From Pseudorasbora parva (taxonomy: Eukaryota; Chordata; Actinopteri; Cypriniformes; Gobionidae), in NCBI RefSeq assembly GCF_024679245.1, contig NC_090177.1:49077353-49141352 (forward strand): a stretch of DNA of 64,000 bases, given 5' to 3'. The notes beneath the pieces were generated by a model that worked only from the letters and a program-made list of their open reading frames with translations, did not search any database and was not told the origin of the DNA. Positions within the stretch are counted from its first letter, which is position 1. Each line of letters begins with the position of its first letter. This document shows positions 1 through 10,590 of this stretch, piece after piece. Made by a program: the position numbers and the translations under genes.

Positions 1-1070
1 TGGACACCAGCCAATGTGTCTCTTGTAGTGTTGATAAATGAAATTAATTCATATCTTGTAACCTCTACTTCAATCTGAAGACTAGAAGTACCTACCCATG
101 GAAGCAGTGATTCAAAGAATTTTTCAGTACCAGTCCACAGCCGATGCTGTGCTGGGACTGGATTATCTCTGCTCAAACTACCAGTTGAACCACGGCCAGA
201 GAGGGAGCGTTTATTTTTCTGTTTTTGTTTTCTCATGACCTCTGGTTGATGTGGTCTAATAACCATGGAATATTCTTCCAAAGTTACCAGAGCACATCTT
301 CCACTCCAATCTTCTGGAAGAATTGTGTAGACTCTATGTCCACAAAGCCAAAACCAATCTTTGAGAGCTCTAGTTCCACGTGAAGCAGGAGCATATCTAT
401 GGCAATTTTGACCTGGCATAAGTACACAAGAACGATAACATACATCTTGGATAAAAGGATTAGCCCATCCATAAGCAATCATAGTGGATATAGGACGTGG
501 TGTTTCTTTAGAACACTGACTCATATTAGATTTTCCATAATACAAAAGACAATTTATACAACATGGCATATTTTTGATCTCACAATGATGGTATGTTTGA
601 TTACATTTACTTTTAGGAATTTCCCCCATTCTCACTGTTCCCGTTTCTCGTTCCATACACAACAGTGAGTCAGGGATGGAACCAATGGTTGTTACTTTAG
701 CCTGTACTTGCGTCGCAAGTGTCATTAATCTACCTTTTCCACAACTCCATTTTGAGCTTTTATTTGGAGCCATCATTCCAGTAATACTAATAAAAAGAGG
801 GCATTCTAATTCTTCTTCGGTTCTTGGCGATTTAACTTCTACATGTGGTCCAGAAGCACTATGTGGCATTTTTGTGCAAACATAACAGTCACCTGTTTTT
901 CCTTCATCTTTGGCAGTGTAGTTAGCTAATCGCCACCACATATTAGCTGCAAAAGCATGTGGTTCTTCTTCATTATGTACCCAAGTTTCATTACCGGTAC
1001 TAATAATAGAGTGTATAAGGATAAATACATTGGTTAGCACAACAAGGTGAAATATCAATTTAGCAATCAT
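1..1070 (-). CDS. env: Retroviral envelope glycoprotein, N-terminal 356 codons, runs off window
   Basis: Translating the minus strand from the ATG at 1070-1068 gives a frame open to base 1, about 356 codons with no stop. A hydrophobic N-terminus (about residues 4-24) fits a signal peptide. It is followed by a cysteine-rich surface domain with several N-X-S/T glycosylation sites. A W..CG...Y..LP..W.G.C pattern lies near residues 250-275, as in the C-terminal half of many gamma/epsilon-type surface subunits. A basic stretch ending K-N-K-R then S, around residue 297, is a plausible furin cleavage site between surface and transmembrane subunits. The start lies 41 bases past the pol stop. By analogy the protein would be made from a spliced mRNA using the donor near 6690. 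It is the only retroviral gene here without a visible break; the fusion subunit is outside the window. Confidence 0.85.
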   Translation of the reverse strand, partial: MIAKLIFHLVVLTNVFILIHSIISTGNETWVHNEEEPHAFAANMWWRLANYTAKDEGKTGDCYVCTKMPHSASGPHVEVKSPRTEEELECPLFISITGMMAPNKSSKWSCGKGRLMTLATQVQAKVTTIGSIPDSLLCMERETGTVRMGEIPKSKCNQTYHHCEIKNMPCCINCLLYYGKSNMSQCSKETPRPISTMIAYGWANPFIQDVCYRSCVLMPGQNCHRYAPASRGTRALKDWFWLCGHRVYTILPEDWSGRCALVTLEEYSMVIRPHQPEVMRKQKQKNKRSLSGRGSTGSLSRDNPVPAQHRLWTGTEKFFESLLPWVGTSSLQIEVEVTRYELISFINTTRDTLAGV

Positions 1071-1110
1071 GGCTGGAGAGCTTCAGCGATAAATATGGCT
1101 GGTTCTAGAT

Positions 1111-4100
1111 CTAGAACAATTTCTTCCTTCGTCTCCTTTTCGAACGTCTTGGTTCTCCTTCCGTTGGATCTTTCCTTGGTTCACTGGCTTCCCCCTCCTC
1201 ATTGATCAGCACATTTCCTTGGGATGGAGCCACCTTCAGTCGACTGGCATGGATCCACTGTGGCTGGAAGTCAGTCAGCACTCCGGTTCTCGTTACAGCA
1301 ATCACCGTGGCAGGACCCAGATATTTCGGCTCTCCCAGTTTTGTGGGCTTCAGACTCTTTATCAACACCTGTTGTCCTGGAACGAAAGGATGAGTGGGCT
1401 TTTCTGCAGGAAGAGGGAGAGAAAGAGAAACATCACCATTGATGCTATTCAAAGTTTTGACTAGGGAATCCACATAATCCGTGATGATCACCTCCGTGTC
1501 ACCTGTGGAAAAAATCGCCAGCGCGACCTTTGACCCATGGGGTCGGGAAAGGTCTACCCATAAGGATTTCAAATGGAGACATCTTTGTTGTTGCTGATGG
1601 TGACATTCTAATTTCTGTCAAGACAGCAGGCAGCAGATCAACCCAATTTCTGCCTGTATCAATACACGCTTTATTCAGCCTATCTTTGATAATCCTGTTC
1701 AGATTTTCAACTTGTCCACTTGATTGTGGCGAATATGGTATATGAAATTTCCAGGTAATATGAAGTTCTTTAGCTAGCAACTGTGTGACTTTGGAAGCGA
1801 ACGGTGTTCCATTATCACTATCTATGACCGAAGGTATGCCAAAACGCGGTATAATGTCTTTCGCCAGAGCTTTCACTACCGTCTGTGCATTTTCTCGTCC
1901 ACACGGAAAAGCTTCAGGCCATTTAGAAAATCGGTCAACAATCACAAGCAAATATTTATTATTTCCACAAGGAGGCATGTGCGTAAAATCAATTTGCAAG
2001 TGTTGGAATGGTAGCTCAGGATGTGGCAAAGAATCATATTTAGTTGCTTTGTGCTTGTTGGTTTGAGCACACACCAGACAAGAATCCAGTATTAACAGAG
2101 TATTTCTTCGAGCATTTGCTATGCAGTAAGATCGATTCAACATTTGTATCACTTTCTTTTTTGACACATGTGATACACCATGATAATGTCGACACAGCAT
2201 AACAATCGAAGATGCAGGTAATGCAAGTCTACCCTGTTTATCTCTTAAAATTCCAGCTTGATCTGGTTTTACTTCATTGTCTGCCCAATGAGTCAAATCC
2301 GCGTGCGTAGGGTTAGCTCGTAATATTTTAATGTCCAAATCATTAGTCAATGATGAATTCATCATAGGCACCTCTGTGCCCCTTTCGCTTACATGTGGAC
2401 TTAATTTCACTTCTTTAGCAGCCCATTTCGCTATTTCATCTGCAAATCTGTTTCCTTTGGCCTCATCTGTTTCTCCGGACGCATGTCCTGCTACTTTGAT
2501 AACAGCAAGTTTTGATGGTTGTTGTGCTGCATGAATGAGCTCCGCTACAATGCTAGAATGAGCAATTGGCTTTCCATCTGAGGTTTTAAAATTTCTTTCT
2601 TCCCATAATTTAGCAAAATCATGGACTATGCTATATGCATATTTGGAGTCAGTGTATATATTAACACACTGACCTTTTGCTAATTGACAAGCTCTCGTTA
2701 AAGCAATCAATTCTGCGACTTGTGCTGACTTGTATGGCAAAGAGTATGCCTCAATTACACGATTAGGTAATTCAACAATACTATAACCACACAAGTATGT
2801 ATTATCATTTGGTTTGAAACAGGATCCATCAATATACCAATTGTTCCCCTCCTCCAGGACAGATGTAGAAACATCTGGCCTGCAGGCTGTAGAAATCTGG
2901 ATTCTGGACAGGCAATCATGGTCGTCACTCTCAAATTCACCTTGCGTCAGCAACCTGTGCAAATGTACAGTAGGGCCATGAATAACAGAAGTTGGTTTCA
3001 GAATCAAATTAGCAGTAGCTAATAATATAGCCTCATAGCCTGATCGGCGTTGAGAAGTCATATGTTGTGTTGAAATATTATTCATAATGACTCCTACCTG
3101 ATGAGAAGTGTGCACTATCAATTTATGTGATAATACAATTCGTTCAGCATCCTGCACCATGATCGCTGTTGCAGCCACTGCACGCAAACAAGCAGGGAGT
3201 CCCCTGGCCACTGAATCAAGAGTTTTAGCCAAAAAAGCTATAGGACGAAAATTACCTCCGTGAGCTTGGGCTAGGATTGCAGCGGCTGTGCCTCCACCTT
3301 CGTGCACGTACAGGTGAAACTCTTGAGTGTAATTCGGGAGGCCGAGTGCAGGAGGTCTCATAAGAGAGGATTTCAAATGTCTGAATGCTTGGTCCATTTC
3401 AGCTGTCCATGTAATGTCCTCTGTGTCCCCCAGAGTAGCAGTTCGTAGGATTTTGTCATACATGGAACAGTTAGGCACCCAGGATCGACAGTAATTAACC
3501 AGTCCCAGGAAGCTTTGCATTTGCTTCCGTGTCGATGGGTGCTTAAAGGTTGCAATAGCTTTCACTCTGTCAGCAGACAATTGCACTTTGCCCTGTGAAA
3601 GTTCATGTCCAAGGTACTGCACCCTCCTCTGTACCCATTGCAGTTTCTCTATAGATGCTTTGAAACCTGCTTCCGCCAAAATGTTGCAGACAATTTTAGA
3701 GGCAGCAGCACACATGTCCTCTGATGCACCTGTGATGAGAATGTCATCCGCATATTGAAGCAGACAGGTGTCTGGAGGAAGTTTGGCATCTTTCAGTGTT
3801 GCATGCACTACAGCAGAGAAAACAGCCGGAGAATCTCTGAACCCTTGCGGGAGTCGTGTCCACGTCAATTGAGAATTTTCCAGGGTAAATGCAAACAGTG
3901 GCTGTGTTCGGCGATCAACAGGAATGCTGAAGAAGGCACTACAAATATCCAAAACAGTAAAATATGAATGTTCAAAAGGGATAGAATTAATTATGGTTTG
4001 CACATCAGGTACAATAGGAGATAATGGTGTTACTAACTCATTAACTTTTCTCAAATCTTGAGTTAGGCGCCAAGAACCATTTGCTTTCTTAATTGGATTA

Positions 4101-4798
4101 ATTGGTGTATTATAAGGTGAATGAGTGTGTACCAGAATACCTTGAGCCAGTAATTTATCAATAACAGGAAGAATACCCTCCACCTTTTCTTTTGAGATGG
4201 GGTACTGTTTCTTATAAACAGGCTTGTCTGTTATTAGCTTAGCAAAATAGGGCTGGACATCAATGAATCCTGCGTCATCCTTATGGGCCGCCCAAAGCTT
4301 GGGGTTGACGCCCTCAATTTCTTGTCTGAGCTCAGTTGCGGACTCATCTTCGAGGAGAACACTTCCTGTATCAACAGTGAGAGAGTAGGCTGCAGGAAAC
4401 ATAAGTTGCAGAGAGTCATCATCAAAGGAAAGTTGAATACCCAGTTTATGCATCAAATCCCTACCCAAAAGGCAGAAAGGAGAATCAGGGATAATTGCAA
4501 AATCATGCATTTTAAACAATGATGGGATATCATTGGAAGTAACCGAAAATTTTGGTGTCATTTCACATTTCAAAGGTATTCCATTAATTCCCACGGAATT
4601 AACATTTTTTCCTGTAATTGGGCCCTCATAAACAAGAGAAGATATAGATGAAATGGTTGCACCAGTGTCAATGAGAAAAGCATAGGGTTTGCGGTTAACA
4701 TTTAACTCAATAAATGGTAAAATTGTTGACACATTTGGATAATTTAGAGAAATCAGTGAAAAATTATCCAAAGAGGGCTTACTCGATCTGGAACTGAG
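1111..4798 (-). pseudogene. pol: Retroviral Pol: protease, reverse transcriptase, RNase H, integrase; one frameshift
   Basis: Counting residues from the TTG at 4771: the aspartic protease has LIDTGA at 33-38. Reverse transcriptase shows LPQGF at 307-311 and the catalytic YADD at 340-343. RNase H shows WYIDGS and YTDSKYA. Integrase has the H-x3-H...C-x2-C zinc-binding motif (HYHGVSH, CLVC), then the D, D, E residues in QIDF, SDNGTPF and QVENLN. The frame is open from the gag terminator (4799-4801) to 1499. A one-base insertion in a T-run near 1509-1514 shifts the end of integrase into the frame at 1111-1572. That frame carries the GPY/F-like C-terminal domain (LGPATVIAV) and a basic tail. Pol has no ATG of its own at the gag junction, so a Gag-Pol readthrough product is likely. 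The lesion probably removes the integrase C-terminus. Confidence 0.93.
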
Positions 4799-4801
4799 TC
4801 A
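4769..4801 (-). promoter_or_regulatory. Candidate gag-pol stop-codon readthrough site (in-frame UGA)
   Basis: The gag terminator TGA (4801-4799) is exactly in frame with pol. The ten codons between it and the TTG at 4771 contain no other stop. The context is CAA TGA CTC. This matches gammaretroviral organisation, where Pol is made by readthrough of a single gag stop; murine leukaemia virus uses UAG. UGA followed by C is a leaky context in general. Readthrough itself is inference; no downstream pseudoknot was modelled. Confidence 0.6.
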
Positions 4802-6211
4802 TTGTTGCCACGACATAGGATAGACTGGATTTTTTCTGTCCGTCTTTGTAGCAGGGGGTACCATTGGCCTTTGCTTAGAGTTATAGCCCCCTCTGCACTT
4901 TCCTGATTTCTGTAAATCCCATGCCTTTTTCCTACAGTCACGTTCCAGATGTCCAAGCTTTCCACAATAAAAACAGCGTCTCGTACTCACAGTCTGTTTT
5001 GGGTGAGGATTTACTGACGGGCTAAATTGTAACATCGCAGGAGTTTTCCCCCGGGAGGCATCAAATGCTCCAGCAGAGGAAAGCTCACGCAAGCGTCTTC
5101 CCAATTCATCAACAGAAATTGTGGTAATGTTTGGAGTAGTTATGCGAATTAACAGTGCAGTCTCTTTGTTCATATTATTCAGGAATGTATTTAAGAACAA
5201 TGGACAATTTTCTTCAATAGGAATCACAGATTCCTCCACCCATTCATGTTTAAATCTATTTAAAAATGCAACAGGGCTTTCCCCAATTTTCTGCTTCATA
5301 TTTGCTGCATATGAGATGTCTTGTTTAGCAGAAGACACTTTCAGTAAAAAAGCAGTCAATTGTTTGAAAATTCTTTGAGTTTACCTGAGCTGGACCATAC
5401 CCAATCAGCATTGTCTTCATTATCGTCATCGGAATCAGTAAATAACCGGTTTAGACAAATCAAGAGGCTTAGAATATCCAGCTTTTCGAGACACTACACG
5501 ATGTGTAGGCGGTGTATCATATTTGGGGTTTAAATACTAAATTTCCCCAATCATTTCATCATCCGTAATTACTGCAGGCAGTGTTTTAGTCAAAATAAAA
5601 CGATAATCTCGCCCTGTCAGTTGACTGTAGGCTGTTAACCGTTTCAATACTGATACAAATTGATGTGGTGTTTTAGAAGGATCCTGCAGATCTTTGCAGA
5701 TTGCCAATGCTTCCGTAACACTCAAGGGAGTAATTTTAAATCCATCGGGAATTTGTACAAACAGAAAAACTTCATTTGTTTTTGGCAACGACGGATATAA
5801 GCGATTAGTCAAGGGCTTCGAAACTTCAGCAGAATGAACACATTCATACGGCGGTAGGTACGCATCAGCTTTTAGCTGCAGTGGAGTTGGAGAGACAGAG
5901 CTGTCCCCTTTTTTCAACTCTGGCCCTTTTTCCCAGTATGTTTTCATCTTCATCCAAGTTTTATATGAATCTTTCATATACTCTTCAGGCCATTTTGAAT
6001 CACCCCAAGACCCATAGACCATATCTTTTGCTAGACGCATATCTTCATTTTTAAAAGACCCATCACGGGGAAAAGGATCTAATTGTATTTTCCCTTCTGA
6101 CCACCCCGCGAGATTAGAGAGATAGGGTTCCGTGAAGAACGCTTTATTATTACGAATCATAAAATCTTTTGGAGTTTCCCCAATTAATGGTCGACTAATT
6201 GTGTCACCCAT
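4799..6211 (-). pseudogene. gag: Retroviral Gag (matrix, capsid, nucleocapsid), one stop and one frameshift
   Basis: The start ATG at 6211-6209 encodes Met-Gly, the classical myristoylation N-terminus. The first 224 codons (to 5537) cover a matrix/capsid-like region. It contains LYPSL, which fits the LYPxL late-domain consensus for ALIX binding. An in-frame TAG at 5539-5537 interrupts it. About 34 more codons follow, then a frame change near 5430. The segment 5359-4799 returns to the original frame and holds a stretch like the capsid major homology region (ESPVAFLNRF). It also has one CCHC zinc knuckle (C-x2-C-x4-H-x4-C, CFYCGKLGHLERDC). One zinc knuckle is typical of gammaretroviruses. The gene abuts pol in frame across one TGA. 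Full-length Gag cannot be made from this copy. Confidence 0.88.
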
Positions 6212-6695
6212 TTGAAACAGCCAACAAAGATCTCTTAACTTAATGCAAGCTTTACAATATATTATTATTATTATTATTTTTTATTTTTATTTTAAAGGAA
6301 TTTGCCAAATAAATTTCAAAGAAAAGTCTGCAGCTTTGTATTAACTTTTTTTTTTTGTATTTTTGACCAAAATAAAGAATTATTTTAAATTCAATATTAT
6401 TCATTCAACTGCCAAAAAGAACTGAGGATATCACAATGAAATAGACTACTGAGAGAGAGAAAAATCTTCACCTCATATTCTATTTCCTTCCCACAAATAA
6501 AAATCTGTGAGGATAACATCAAAAAATGAAAAAGATGATCAGTCCTCTTTCACTCTTCCCGTATTTATCAAAAAATACGAGGATAACCACTTTTAACAAC
6601 TATGAAAAAAGTGCGGCACGAAAATACGAGGATCAATTTCTCAACAGACAGTAAGATGCACTTAAGCATTTTATTTCTTACCTGTCTGGAGAAAC
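6212..6695 (-). other. Retroviral 5' leader with major splice donor
   Basis: This is untranslated sequence between the primer binding site and gag. On the minus strand CAG|GTAAGA, around 6690-6678, is a strong splice donor, suitable for making env mRNA. The rest is AT-rich, with several short 'acgaggat'-like repeats, and would include the packaging signal by position. Confidence 0.6.
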
Positions 6696-6713
6696 CCCAG
6701 AGACGAGCCCCCA
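6696..6713 (-). other. Primer binding site, proline tRNA type
   Basis: The minus strand reads TGGGGGCTCGTCTCTGGG three bases after the LTR end. The first 12 bases match the proline-tRNA primer binding site of gammaretroviruses; the last six diverge. Confidence 0.75.
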
Positions 6714-6716
6714 AAT

Positions 6717-7188
6717 TGTTAGGTTTTTGCCCCTTATTCGTGTCTCATCCCAGGTTTCTGAAGTGGCAGTTGAATGAATAAAGACTCAGCGCTGAGGGAG
6801 AGTATCCAAAATCTCTCTCCACTTTATTTAGTAAAGCAGAGGTTATATACATTGAATATGAAGGGTGTAACATGATTTGAACCAATGAGAGAGAGAGTAC
6901 ATCATATAGCTCAGGGTATAGGAATGTGATAAACAAGTCTAAATATGGTCATCTCTTGGTCAGATATCCAGGCTTTCCTTGAGCTCCTGAAGATCTTGTA
7001 ATAGAAAATAGCAGGGACCATTTTCTAACTCCCAGTCACTCCACCAGCACCTGTTCCTTATATGGAGTGGTTCCAGAAGATGTAAACCATACATTCCAAT
7101 GTAAAACATTCAAACATAAAATACATCTTCCTCCGAGAGAGGGACAAGAGACCCTCTGACCACTTCTCTTCCATGCCTGAGACCAACA
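6717..7188 (-). repeat. 5' LTR of the endogenous retrovirus (472 bp)
   Basis: In retroviral orientation it begins TGTTGG and ends CCTAACA, so it has TG...CA ends within a short inverted repeat TGTT/AACA. Visible signals are an ATTGG (inverted CCAAT) at 6882-6886, a TATATAA box at 6843-6849 and AATAAA at 6823-6828. The order fits U3 promoter, R and polyadenylation signal, then U5. To the right, Harbinger transposase coding sequence resumes within about ten bases, so 7188/7189 is the insertion junction. The matching 3' LTR is outside the window. Confidence 0.82.
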
Positions 7189-7196
7189 TAAAATCT

Positions 7197-7325
7197 ATCA
7201 GTTACCCAGGAAGTGTGCATGATGCACGCATCCTTAAGAACAGCCCCATCTACACTAGGGGAACTTACCCTCCGCCTGGGTATTTTCTCCTAGCTGACGG
7301 TGGGTACCCATGTCTACAGGAACCC
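7197..7325 (+). pseudogene. Outer Harbinger transposase, DDE nuclease fragment (left half)
   Basis: The frame starting at 7197 reads ISYPGSVHDARIL... then GYFLLADGGYPC. These are the GS.HD.R.L and L.GD.GYP blocks of HARBI1-type transposases; here the second block reads ADGGYP. Everything upstream is lost to the retroviral insertion. The reading continues, after removal of the inner Harbinger element, at 10117. The two halves bracket a single transposase gene split by a second member of its own superfamily. Confidence 0.85.
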
Positions 7326-7616
7326 CAGTGCCCGGTTGCATAAAACACCTTAAGTGAAAATTTCCCTTAAGATCAACCTTAGGTTTCCCTTAAACTTAAG
7401 GGTGTTGCAGAAAATAACCCTTAAGTGTCACTTAAGGGTTTCTTAAACTGAAACGTCCTAAAACCTTAGAATTATCCTCAAGTATCTATTTTTCACTTAA
7501 GTAATCCCTTAAAACCGTTAAGTGTTGCATAAAGCCCCTTAACTGTCATTTTCCTAAGTATAGTTTAAGGTTAGGAAAAGTTAACTTAAGAGTTGACGAA
7601 CATTAATGAGAAAAAA

Positions 7617-8550
7617 ATGGTTGGGTTTATTGATCCTGTTGAAGATGTAAATGTGCCAAGGCGAATTTTTCGATAGGGAGAATCCTCTGGACCATCTTAG
7701 CGATGAAAAACTGCTTGGCGAATATAGATTTGATCGCCGCGGGATATATGAGATCGCTAACAAACTGGAAGGCGATCTTGATCATGTTACCCAGCGTAAC
7801 CACTCACTACCCTCTGTGTTACAGTTGCTTATAGCACTTCGGTTCTTTGCAACTGGAGTTTCCAGTCTGTAGTGGGAGATGTTTTCCATGTTCATAAATC
7901 GTCAGTTAGTAGAGTTATTCACCGGGTTGCAGGGACTCTCTGCCGTCATTTAAGCCAAACTGTGACATTTCCATCGCGTGTTGAACTGGATGCCATTCAA
8001 ACCTCGTTTTTTCGGAAAGCGGGGTTTCCTCGAATAAGTGGTGTAATCGATGGCACACATGTCAGAATTCAGGCTCCCCGCACGCATGAAGATCAGTATG
8101 TTAACAGAAAAAATTACCATTCTGTTAATGTGCAGCTAGTGTGTGACCATCTGTGCAGAATTAGAAATGTTGTTGCATCATGGCCAGGGAGTACACATGA
8201 CTCTAGGATTTTGACAGAGAGCAAGATCGGAAGAGATTTTTGAGGCTGGGATGCACGGTGGTCTTCTGCTAGGGGACAGTGGTTACCCCTGCCGACCATG
8301 GCTCATGACGCCCTTCATGAATCTCTGTCTCCACAGTGAGCTGCGCGTTGAACCTCCAAGGGCCTGCAGAATTACTGTCGCCAGCGTTGTTCTTTTTAAC
8401 ATGTCAGAGATGTATTGTGAAGAGGAGATGATGTCGAAGAAGAGGCTCAAGAAGCAGAAGCAGAAGCAGAAGAGGCTCATGAAGAAAATCCACAAGATTT
8501 TCAACGGCTGGATTTGTTGTCAGAGATGCCATCGTAAATGCATTCTTTAA
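7617..8550 (+). pseudogene. HARBI1-like Harbinger transposase with frameshifts and an internal deletion
   Basis: The likely start is the ATG at 7617. A one-base change near 7670 moves the frame to the open stretch from 7651. The N-terminal part includes DHLSDEKLLGEYRFDR and a helix-turn-helix-like segment. A one-base indel near 7858 shifts into 7872-8243. That stretch carries the catalytic-domain blocks ISGVIDGTHV (first Asp) and SWPGSTHDSRIL (second Asp region). A single inserted T near 8240 shifts again to 8251-8550, with [18 protein letters not shown]. The sequence then jumps from MTPFMNL to a C-terminal [14 protein letters not shown] segment, skipping the block that should hold the catalytic Glu. 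The C-terminus ends in a Lys/Gln-rich tail. At least three shifts plus a deletion mean no active enzyme. Confidence 0.85.
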
Positions 8551-8840
8551 TTAGTATAGCTAGTAGCCTATGGACAATAGTTGTAGTAGTAATATTAATA
8601 ATCCTGATAATTGTAATAATAGTGTATTATTAGCCTATTAGTAGTAGATATGTTAATGATAACATGTAGCCTACAGCAGTTTATTGTAGTAGCCTAATTT
8701 AATTTAAAGTAGTATAGTAATATTATATATGAATGTATTAGTAGCTAATTAGCTATCTTTGTGGTATTTTGTTAATATATTCATTATAAATTCATAAATA
8801 AATACAAAACCTGTCAGATCTGTCATAAAAAATGTATTGG

Positions 8841-9877
8841 TCAATTGATGTGATTGTTATTTTTCCTTTGTAGCTGCATTAGTTTGTTATTAAGAATGAA
8901 GTTGTAAAGGTCTTGATTTTCCTTCTCCTTTTTAAGTTTTTCGATCTCTAATTGCAGTTTTGTCTTCTGTAGGCTCATGTCTCTCTGCAGTTCTAGCACT
9001 TCTTCTCTTGTAGCGGCTGGAGAGGATATTTGCGTCTTTCTGCAATTCACAAGTGTTTTGAAGGAATAATGAAAAAAAATCTAAAAAATAATATTGAGGC
9101 TGTTCTAAGTAAATTTAACAATAGACTAAAATAATTGTTAACAAAGAAGCAATAAAACCTCACTTTGCTGCATGGTTTGGCGTGCTGCTGGCGCTCTGCC
9201 GGTGTTGAAGCTGATTTGATTGCTGAGAAGCTCTAACGTGTGAAACAAATAACGTTACCAAGCACAGTATTTTATTTTGTCGTGATCTTCAAATCGTTTA
9301 TCCTCAGCAGTGATCATTTTTATTTGATCTAAGACAATAATGTTCTCTCACTCCGTGTAATAATCCTCTTGTTGAATCTCAGCTTCACTCTCTAACCCGC
9401 CAGGGATGCCAGCTAGGACAGGTGAGTCCGCCCCAATGATGTCTTGGACTAGTTTCGTTGAGTCTGACAGTTCAGAAGGCGGCGGTCCTCCACCTGCAGT
9501 TTTGTTATCGTTAGCTCTTTGACTCTGTGATATGGTATCAAAACGCACTCGGTGCGAAGAAAGAATAACTTTTTTTTTTTCTTACCCGTTTTGTTGGATT
9601 CCCTCCTATGGAGGCTTATTTCTTTTTTTGCCACCACAGAGACGTTTTCATATTTTTTTATTACCTCCGATACGGTCCTCTTTACACCTTGAGTACGTGC
9701 GTTGATTTCCTCCCACTGTTTATTCTTTTTGGCCGCAGTTATTTGGGGATTGAGTTTGCTTTTTAAAATTGCCCTTCTTTTCCCATATTCATCCAGAAGG
9801 ATACATTTCTCCTCCTCTGTCCAATTTGGCTTTCTTTTTTTGTTTTCTTTATCCATATCTATTGTAGGCCTATCCAT
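8841..9877 (-). CDS. Myb/SANT-like DNA-binding partner protein of the Harbinger element
   Basis: This is the second gene of the element, convergent with the transposase. Exon 1 (9877-9586) starts MDRPTIDMDKENKKRKPNWTEEE, a basic leader into a Myb/SANT-like trihelix (about residues 18-90) with the typical W..EE...L and W..I tryptophans. It ends at the donor GTAAG (9585-9581). Exon 2 begins after CTGCAG (start about 9493) and continues GGPPPSELSDSTKL to about 9347. Exon 3 (9050-8841) encodes a heptad-rich coiled coil (EVLELQRDMSLQKTKLQLEI). SANT plus C-terminal coiled coil matches the NAIF1/Harbinger Myb-like family, which in known systems brings the transposase to the nucleus and the element ends. 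The exon 2-3 junction is uncertain because a TGA follows exon 2 directly. Confidence 0.72.
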
Positions 9878-10116
9878 TGTCTTACAGTTCCTATAGGTTA
9901 ATGTGTACAGTAGCGTGTCTATGGCAACAGTAGGATTTGATAACGGTAAAACCTGGGTTGCAGTCGTGAAACACTTAACGGTTTCCCTTACCTAAGAGAA
10001 CCGTTTAAGGGATTATATGCAACACCCTCAAATCATTCCCTTAGATAAGGGGAAATCACGCCTTAAGTATCATACTTAAGGGAAAAACTGAAGGTGTTTT
10101 ATGCAACCGGGCACTG

Positions 10117-10583
10117 ACCCTTATCACACCATATAAGAGGCCAGTGGGAGGCATGGCAGAGCAAAGGTTTAACTACCATCATTCTAAAGGTCGCACAATC
10201 ATTGAGCGTGCATTTGGAGTGATGAAAACCCGCTTCAGGTGCATTTTTTTAGAAGCACTTGAAGTACATACACTGTTTGTCCCAAAGGTAATAAATCATT
10301 GCAATACTTGTGTAAATTTCTTAATCAAAGCATAGGAGCCTACTCAAAATAACATTTAATGTTTAAAAACTGCTAAAGCCACACTATCTTCTGTGTTCAT
10401 GTTTTTTTTTTTCATATCTTGTATCCTTTTGCTCTGCCTTATGCACAGGTGGTGGCAGAATGTGTAATTTTGTACAACATTTGTGTTGGTGTCGGCGATG
10501 TGCTGGAAGAGGTGGAGGAGGAGGAGGACAACCAGCCTCCTGTGGAGCCTGATGGTGGGGAGAGCCGGAGTGGAGCTGCTTGA
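10117..10583 (+). pseudogene. Outer Harbinger transposase, C-terminal half with one intron
   Basis: In frame, LITPYKRPVGGMAEQRFNYHHSK... continues the split transposase. RTIIERAFGVMKTRF is the ERxFG.LK block that carries the catalytic Glu. A donor at 10288 (AAAG|GTAATA) and an acceptor at about 10449 (TGCACAG) join to VVAECVILYNIC, the conserved C-terminal helix of HARBI1-like proteins. An acidic tail with a run of Glu ends at TGA 10581-10583. This half is intact. The gene is destroyed only by the retroviral insertion and the inner Harbinger element. Confidence 0.82.
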
Positions 10584-10590
10584 CTTTCAA

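Larger units (their letters stand above)
1..7188 (-). mobile_element. Endogenous retrovirus (gamma/epsilon-like), 3' end beyond the left edge
   Basis: On the minus strand the order is 5' LTR, primer binding site, splice donor, gag, pol, env, which is a simple retrovirus layout. The 3' part of env and the 3' LTR lie left of position 1. Gag and pol share one frame separated by a single TGA. The integrase has a gammaretrovirus-like C-terminal domain, and the primer binding site resembles the proline-tRNA type. The element interrupts the upstream side of a Harbinger transposase gene that resumes at 7197. Gag has a stop and a frameshift and pol a frameshift, so this copy is defective, although env is open as far as visible. 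Gamma/epsilon-like is a family-level inference; the exact fish ERV lineage is not determined. Confidence 0.93.
7326..10116 (+). mobile_element. Inner two-gene PIF/Harbinger element (2.8 kb)
   Basis: Near-perfect inverted ends start CAGTGCCCGGTTGCATAAAA (7326) and are mirrored at 10116. Both subterminal regions are dense in CTTAAG/CCCTTAAG motifs (7349-7590 and 9965-10090). Inside are a plus-strand HARBI1-like transposase and a minus-strand Myb/SANT-like gene, the usual Harbinger pair. ACCC flanks both ends (7322-7325 and 10117-10120). Harbinger normally makes a 3-bp duplication, so the exact boundary is uncertain by a base or two. The element is complete in outline, but its transposase is broken. 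Confidence 0.85.
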
